The notes beneath the pieces are model-generated. The model searched no databases and was not told where the DNA came from. It saw only the letters and a program-made list of their open reading frames with translations. Shown here in pieces: positions 56,101-64,000 of a stretch of 64,000 nucleotides of DNA. Both the position numbers and the translations under genes were made by a program. This DNA is from Ziziphus jujuba (Eukaryota > Streptophyta > Magnoliopsida > Rosales > Rhamnaceae): assembly GCF_031755915.1 (NCBI RefSeq), contig NC_083389.1, positions 20,333,501-20,397,500 on the forward strand. Direction: 5' to 3'. The number at the start of each line of letters is the position of its first letter. Positions within the stretch are counted from its first letter, which is position 1.

Positions 56101-59100
56101 TGTAACATCCCGTTCCAAAGTACAACGGAAATTTTCCAACTTTGACCGAGGTTGGCCGTTGACCGTTGACTTTGATCGTTGACCGAATGGGTTAAAAGTT
56201 AAATTTTTGACTCGGATGGGATTCTAGGTTGACTGAGGTACAGTTACGAAGTACACGTTGGCACGAGTTCGTAGACTAGTAGCACGTTGAAAACGGAGCT
56301 ACGATTTGAAAGTTATAAGCAAAACAAGTTGAGGTCCAAACTGTCCAAGGAGTGCCGGAGTTGACTTTTTATTCATGCAAAGTTGAGCTTTGACTTATAC
56401 ATGGTTGTGAAGTACTCGTCGATACGAGTCCGTAGACTAGCGGCACGTCCGATTTGGATATGTGGTTTGAAAGTTATGGACATGCGAAGTTTTCCAATTA
56501 CCGCAATAGTTTATTCTATTTTTGAATTATGCACAGTGCATGAATAGTGATGCCACATGTCGACATCTTAGAGCTCCACGTGGGTGAACAGTACCACCCA
56601 CAGTGGCCTTAAACCGGTGTTAAAAGAGGGGGGAGGAGAGAGAAAGAGAGAGAGGGGAGAGAGAGGAGAGAAAGGGTGACAAAGAGAACCACCGGCTGCC
56701 GAAGTTGTAAACTTTTTCGATCGAATCTCGCCACACGCACCTGCCAGGCAGGAGCACCTCTCCATTTCAGGCCAACCCCCAAAATTTCACGGCCAACCGA
56801 CCAGCGACGCACCCGGATCAGGACTTTTTCGGGCGGCGGTGCCGATTTCTTCAACCGCCGAGATCTCCTCATTCCGGCCTCCATTCTTGTCACCGCTGGT
56901 CCCGTTGAGACCCTCTCCCTTCAACCTACAAAACCCCCGAAAATCTCAGCCATCAGCCACCGGACGTGCCACCAGAGGTGACGGTTTCCGGTGGGTCTCC
57001 GCGGCTCGCCGGAAAATCCAATTCCGGCAAGTACCCAGTCACGTATCCAGCCCCTCCCCACTAATTCCGACCCCCTGAACTCAGATCCGAGATCCTTTTC
57101 CTCCAATTCATGACGGTTTGGGAGAATCGAGGCTCTAAAGGCCGAGAGCTTTTCGGCGAGATTCCGGCCACCACCTGTCCGATCTCCGGGAAGTAAGACA
57201 AGATTCGTAATCCTCGTCACTCAAGCTTCGATTCGGTATATTACTCGTCAATTTTGGTTAACATTTGTGTTTAACCCCCCGCGTACCGGGTATTATTTAC
57301 CCAAATAAAATATTAATTTATTTGAGTTGTGTAATGTTGTTGTTCTAGAAGCACGTGTACGTCGTGAAATTAATCCTATGGAGGATCTTGGATTAATTGC
57401 ATGCTCCAGGTGAGTGACCCATCTTCAAATTAATTTCGGGAATTAAATTTGTGAATATTTTGTGTGAATTGAATATTTGAAATTTACATTTTATGTGTCA
57501 AATATTTAGTAAGTTTATATTTGAAATTTTGATGGCATAATTTGAATAAATTGAAATGTATATGTGCATTAAATCATATTTTGATTTTTGACAAATTATG
57601 GAAATTTGGATTTTATGGAAATTTGATATTTAAAGGCATTGTGATTTTGATATTAATTGATTTATTGTGGAATTTATTTGTGATTTTATTTTGATTAATA
57701 AAAAATGCATTTATATAAATTTATGCATTGTGGAAATTATTTTATGGTATTGAGAATTTGTGAAATTCAATTATATATGAAATTTTGGTGGTTTTAATAT
57801 TATTTTTGGGCATGATTTGTTTTTAAATATTTCAAGAAAATATTGGTTTAATTTTGGTGGTTTCAAATTGTATAATTATGCCTTGGAATATTATTTGATT
57901 GATTTTATGATTTGGGAAGAAAATTATTTGTATATTATTATCGATGGATTTATGCTGGAAATGTTAAAGAAAAATGTGGGAGGTTGAGTTCGAAAAATGG
58001 TATAATTCCCACGGTGAATTTTGGAAAAATTATATACCTTTTTATAATAAAATTTGGTTATTTATTTTAGACGCACTCATACAGTACTGGTGTTCTGTAC
58101 TGTATATGTTGATGAGCGCACAAGTTATAATGTCTCCTGTCAGTTGCCATTGGACCGAGGGCAGGCAAGTTTTATAAGGTGCACATAAGCCGCCCCCCTC
58201 TATGGCCGGGATGACGGTTTAAGCAGCGGCACTGTCGGAATGCCGAAGTGACCGTATGCAAGTTTCTCTCTTTAACCTCCCGCCGGATTGTGCTCGAGAC
58301 GCTGGGTATCGAAGGGCATCACTAGTATATAGTGTGGTGCGTCAAGTATAAATTTTCAGATAGAAATTTCAAACCCCAAAGGTTGTAAAATCGTATTTAA
58401 ATTAATGTATTTTATTTGCGTTACCATCTAATTATAATTATCTAAATTACATTTTTTTTGACACTCTTTATTTTGATTAATTTAATCAAATTTTATGAAT
58501 TAGATATATTGATAGTTTTTCCCTTGTGTTATATTTCTTTAATGCAAGTGTTCTAAATTTATTTATTATATTTTATTACATTTTATTTATACTTGGATTA
58601 TTTAATTATTATTTATTAAATTAACGATTCCTTGATTTTGGGGCATACAAATAACGGGTTTTGTGAAAATGTTTTAAAAGGAGAATCTTTCCAACGGAGT
58701 GAATGATGAGGATTTTGAGAGAAAATGTTATTTTCAATTAATTATTATTTACTTACTTATTTATTCTTAATTAATCAAGTGTACTATAATTATCGTTGCT
58801 ATGATAATTGTACAGTAGATAGGGTCACTCACTGAGATGATTAGCATCTCATATTTTTAAATTCCGTTCCCTTAGGTCCAGGTTGGGAGACGTTGATCGT
58901 CCGAGGCGAGCCCGACGTCTCATTTCATTGCCGAAAGTCCAAGAAGCATTTCCTCCCTTTTTCCCCTTTATCTTGTATTGCTTCTTTATCTGTCATCGTA
59001 TTAATTTTACATTTATTTGTATAATACTCTGTATACTATATTGGACATTTAGTTATTAATTATGCACTGATTCCTGTTATTCATTTGGAGTGCTGCAAAT

Positions 59101-59297
59101 TTGTGGAATTATATTGTAGTAATGTGGGAGGAATAAGGGGATGTATATAGAAGTGTGTTTTCAGTGCAGAAAATTTATGGTAAGTTCAACCCTTAGGGGA
59201 AGTTCTGCCGGATTTTCCATTGGAGGGTCGGGTAGGATTTTCCTGGGATCAGGGCTTGTCTAGGTTTCCGGTGAGAAATTTTGGACGGGTCCTGACA
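56101..59297 (+). mobile_element. Solo LTR of the long-LTR family, copy 3 (best preserved)
   Basis: 3197 bp, starting TGTAACATCCCGTTCC and ending GGTCCTGACA, with a perfect 5 bp TSD tataa (56096-56100 and 59298-59302). It shares its whole architecture with copy 2. The two GTAGACTAG modules are 161 bp apart (56251, 56412), and paired CACATG/CACGTG cores are 23 bp apart (56554, 56577). A GA-rich stretch at 56627-56672, a GC-rich core to about 57200 and the closing TCACTCACTGAGATGATTAGC segment follow. It is longer than copy 2 mainly through extra AT-rich sequence around 58400-58560. No internal domain, so it is a recombination product. LTRs this long are found in some Ty3/gypsy lineages, but without pol sequence the family cannot be assigned. 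Confidence 0.94.
56554..56582 (+). promoter_or_regulatory. Paired G-box-like cores 23 bp apart in solo LTR copy 3
   Basis: CACATG at 56554-56559 and CACGTG at 56577-56582 (in TCCACGTGGG). Same positions and spacing as in copy 2, followed by the same GGTGAACAGTA.CACCCA words. Confidence 0.5.
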
Positions 59298-59302
59298 TAT
59301 AA

Positions 59303-62857
<3,555 letters not shown>

Positions 62858-62954
62858 ACCAAAAATATATCCCACAAATTTAGATATTAATATATATACA
62901 TATATAACCAAAAATATATCCCACAAATTTAGATATTAATATATATACATATAT
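62858..62954 (-). repeat. 49 bp tandem duplication in the presumed 3' UTR of the HIPP gene
   Basis: ACCAAAAATATATCCCACAA...ACATATATA starts at 62858 and at 62907, with no visible difference. The second copy ends about ten bases from the HIPP stop codon at 62965. Confidence 0.93.
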
Positions 62955-62964
62955 AATTACAAAT

Positions 62965-63287
62965 TCACATAATAGTGCAGTATGCATGAACATTATCATC
63001 ACTGAAAAGATGAACAGTTTGATCATCCACAGTGGAGTAAGCTTGGTCAGGAAAATAGCCATGGACATTTTCATTGTATCCATGTGTGTAGTAGTTATAA
63101 GATGAAGCATATGTAGATTCATCCAAGTATTGGGCTGCATAGGGATAGTACTCACTGTCATATGGAAATGGCCAAAATTCTGCCTTCCTCCCTGTTCTTC
63201 TCACTACTTTTAGCACCTTCCTTTGGTCTACATATCCAGTCACAGTCACCTTTTGCTTGTCCATGTCTATTTCTAAGCTATCAACCC
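62965..63287 (-). CDS. Heavy-metal-associated isoprenylated plant protein (HIPP), last exon only
   Basis: The minus-strand exon encodes 106 residues and a stop. It begins VDSLEIDMDKQKVTVTGYVD, the second half of an HMA (heavy-metal-associated) fold. RKVLKVVRRTGRKAEFWPFP follows, then a Tyr-rich tail typical of this HIPP subgroup (SYNYYTHGYNENVHGYF). It ends in CTIM, a CaaX box in which Cys would be prenylated, so membrane association is expected. The acceptor is the AG at 63288-63289 (after CATATATGC on minus); the exon opens with two bases of a split codon. The N-terminal exon with the metal-binding MxCxxC loop was not found to 64000, so it lies beyond the window or behind a long intron. Family members bind metals or act as scaffold proteins in stress responses; the specific role is unknown. 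Confidence 0.88.
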
Positions 63288-63896
63288 CTGCATATATGTA
63301 TGTGTGTATATATACATCCCTCTTAGTTTGATAAGTTATTTTGAGATGAAAAAAAGGTTACTTTGAAATATATATATATATATATATAGAAAGAGAGAGA
63401 GAGAAAGGATTAATGTTGGCAATTTAGTTTCCATATTATATTAAAATTTTGAGAATTTAATTATGTAACAAATGTTACAGGTTGCGATTTGCCCAATTAG
63501 ATTTTTGATTTTAAATCATTAAATACGATGGCACCATTCACATTTGACAAATCATCATATTCTAATGTTATGTTGGAAATATATTTATAACCTATTATAA
63601 GGCAATATATATAAGAACATATTTTACTTAAACATTATAAAGTTTATACTAATTACAATTTAATTTTTTATAATTTTGAAAATTATAACTAATACTGTAA
63701 ATGACATTAATGGAAAGGGTATATGAAACACTAAGTGAGGAATAATTTTTTTGAAACCATATGCATCAAATTATATTCCAGCTAAACCGAAGGAAGATAA
63801 ATGATCTTAGTCCTACATATATATATATATATATATATATGCAGCAATTAGTTGTAAGGGAATAGTGACATATGACCTGTATTATATATATTCATA

Positions 63897-63931
<35 letters not shown>

Positions 63932-64000
63932 TGTTTTTGGTAAAATGATTAAATTAGTGACTTTATCAAAACTAAGCATATTCTTAAAATCAGATTGGAG
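63288..64000 (-). other. Presumed intron of the HIPP gene
   Basis: AT-rich sequence with (AT)n runs near 63371-63388, 63817-63840 and 63897-63916, the last followed by (AC)n. No HMA-domain coding sequence seen, so it is most likely an intron that runs off the window. Confidence 0.4.

Overview
This is AT-rich nuclear DNA from a flowering plant. The gene content (spliced MATE transporter genes, a dnaJ-72-type chaperone, a CaaX-ended HIPP protein) and the mix of Ty1/copia and Ty3/gypsy elements point to a eudicot. I cannot name the species from sequence alone.

Layout. 1-4.4 kb: a degenerate ~115 bp tandem array split by a 2.7 kb solo LTR. 5.0-5.7 kb: a LINE-type RNase H relic. 6.35-14.19 kb: a decayed copia element, bounded by 5 bp target-site duplications (TSDs), with a second solo LTR of the same long-LTR family nested inside it. 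15.2-19.4 kb: another decayed copia relic, split by a reverse-oriented copy of that family. 20.5 kb: a ~146 bp fold-back element. 23.6-30.75 kb: an apparently intact seven-exon MATE (DETOXIFICATION-type) gene. 31-45.9 kb: a Ty3/gypsy relic, best read as Tat-like, on the minus strand. A minus-strand copia element (32050-38875, TSD aatac) is nested in it. 47.4-49.7 kb: a broken second MATE copy. 50.4-52.5 kb: a three-exon dnaJ-72-type gene, minus strand. 56.1-59.3 kb: the clearest solo LTR of the long family (TSD tataa). 59.86 kb: a (CT)65 tract. 62.97-63.29 kb: the last exon of a HIPP gene, whose 5' part lies beyond the window or was not recognised.

Only three loci look like live host genes: MATE, dnaJ-72-like and HIPP. 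Most of the rest is transposon-derived. The two MATE copies are tandem paralogs now separated by nested retrotransposons. Both appear to use a GC donor in the same intron.

The most unusual structure is in the 5' leader of the 32-38.9 kb copia element. About 19 copies of an ACACGTGGC-like (G-box/ABRE-like) 9-mer sit at an almost strict 23 bp period across 37265-37684, with variable spacers. The unrelated solo-LTR family carries a pair of the same cores, also exactly 23 bp apart, at 9526/9549 and 56554/56577. I read this as a shared phased cis-regulatory cassette. That is a hypothesis from sequence, not a demonstrated function.
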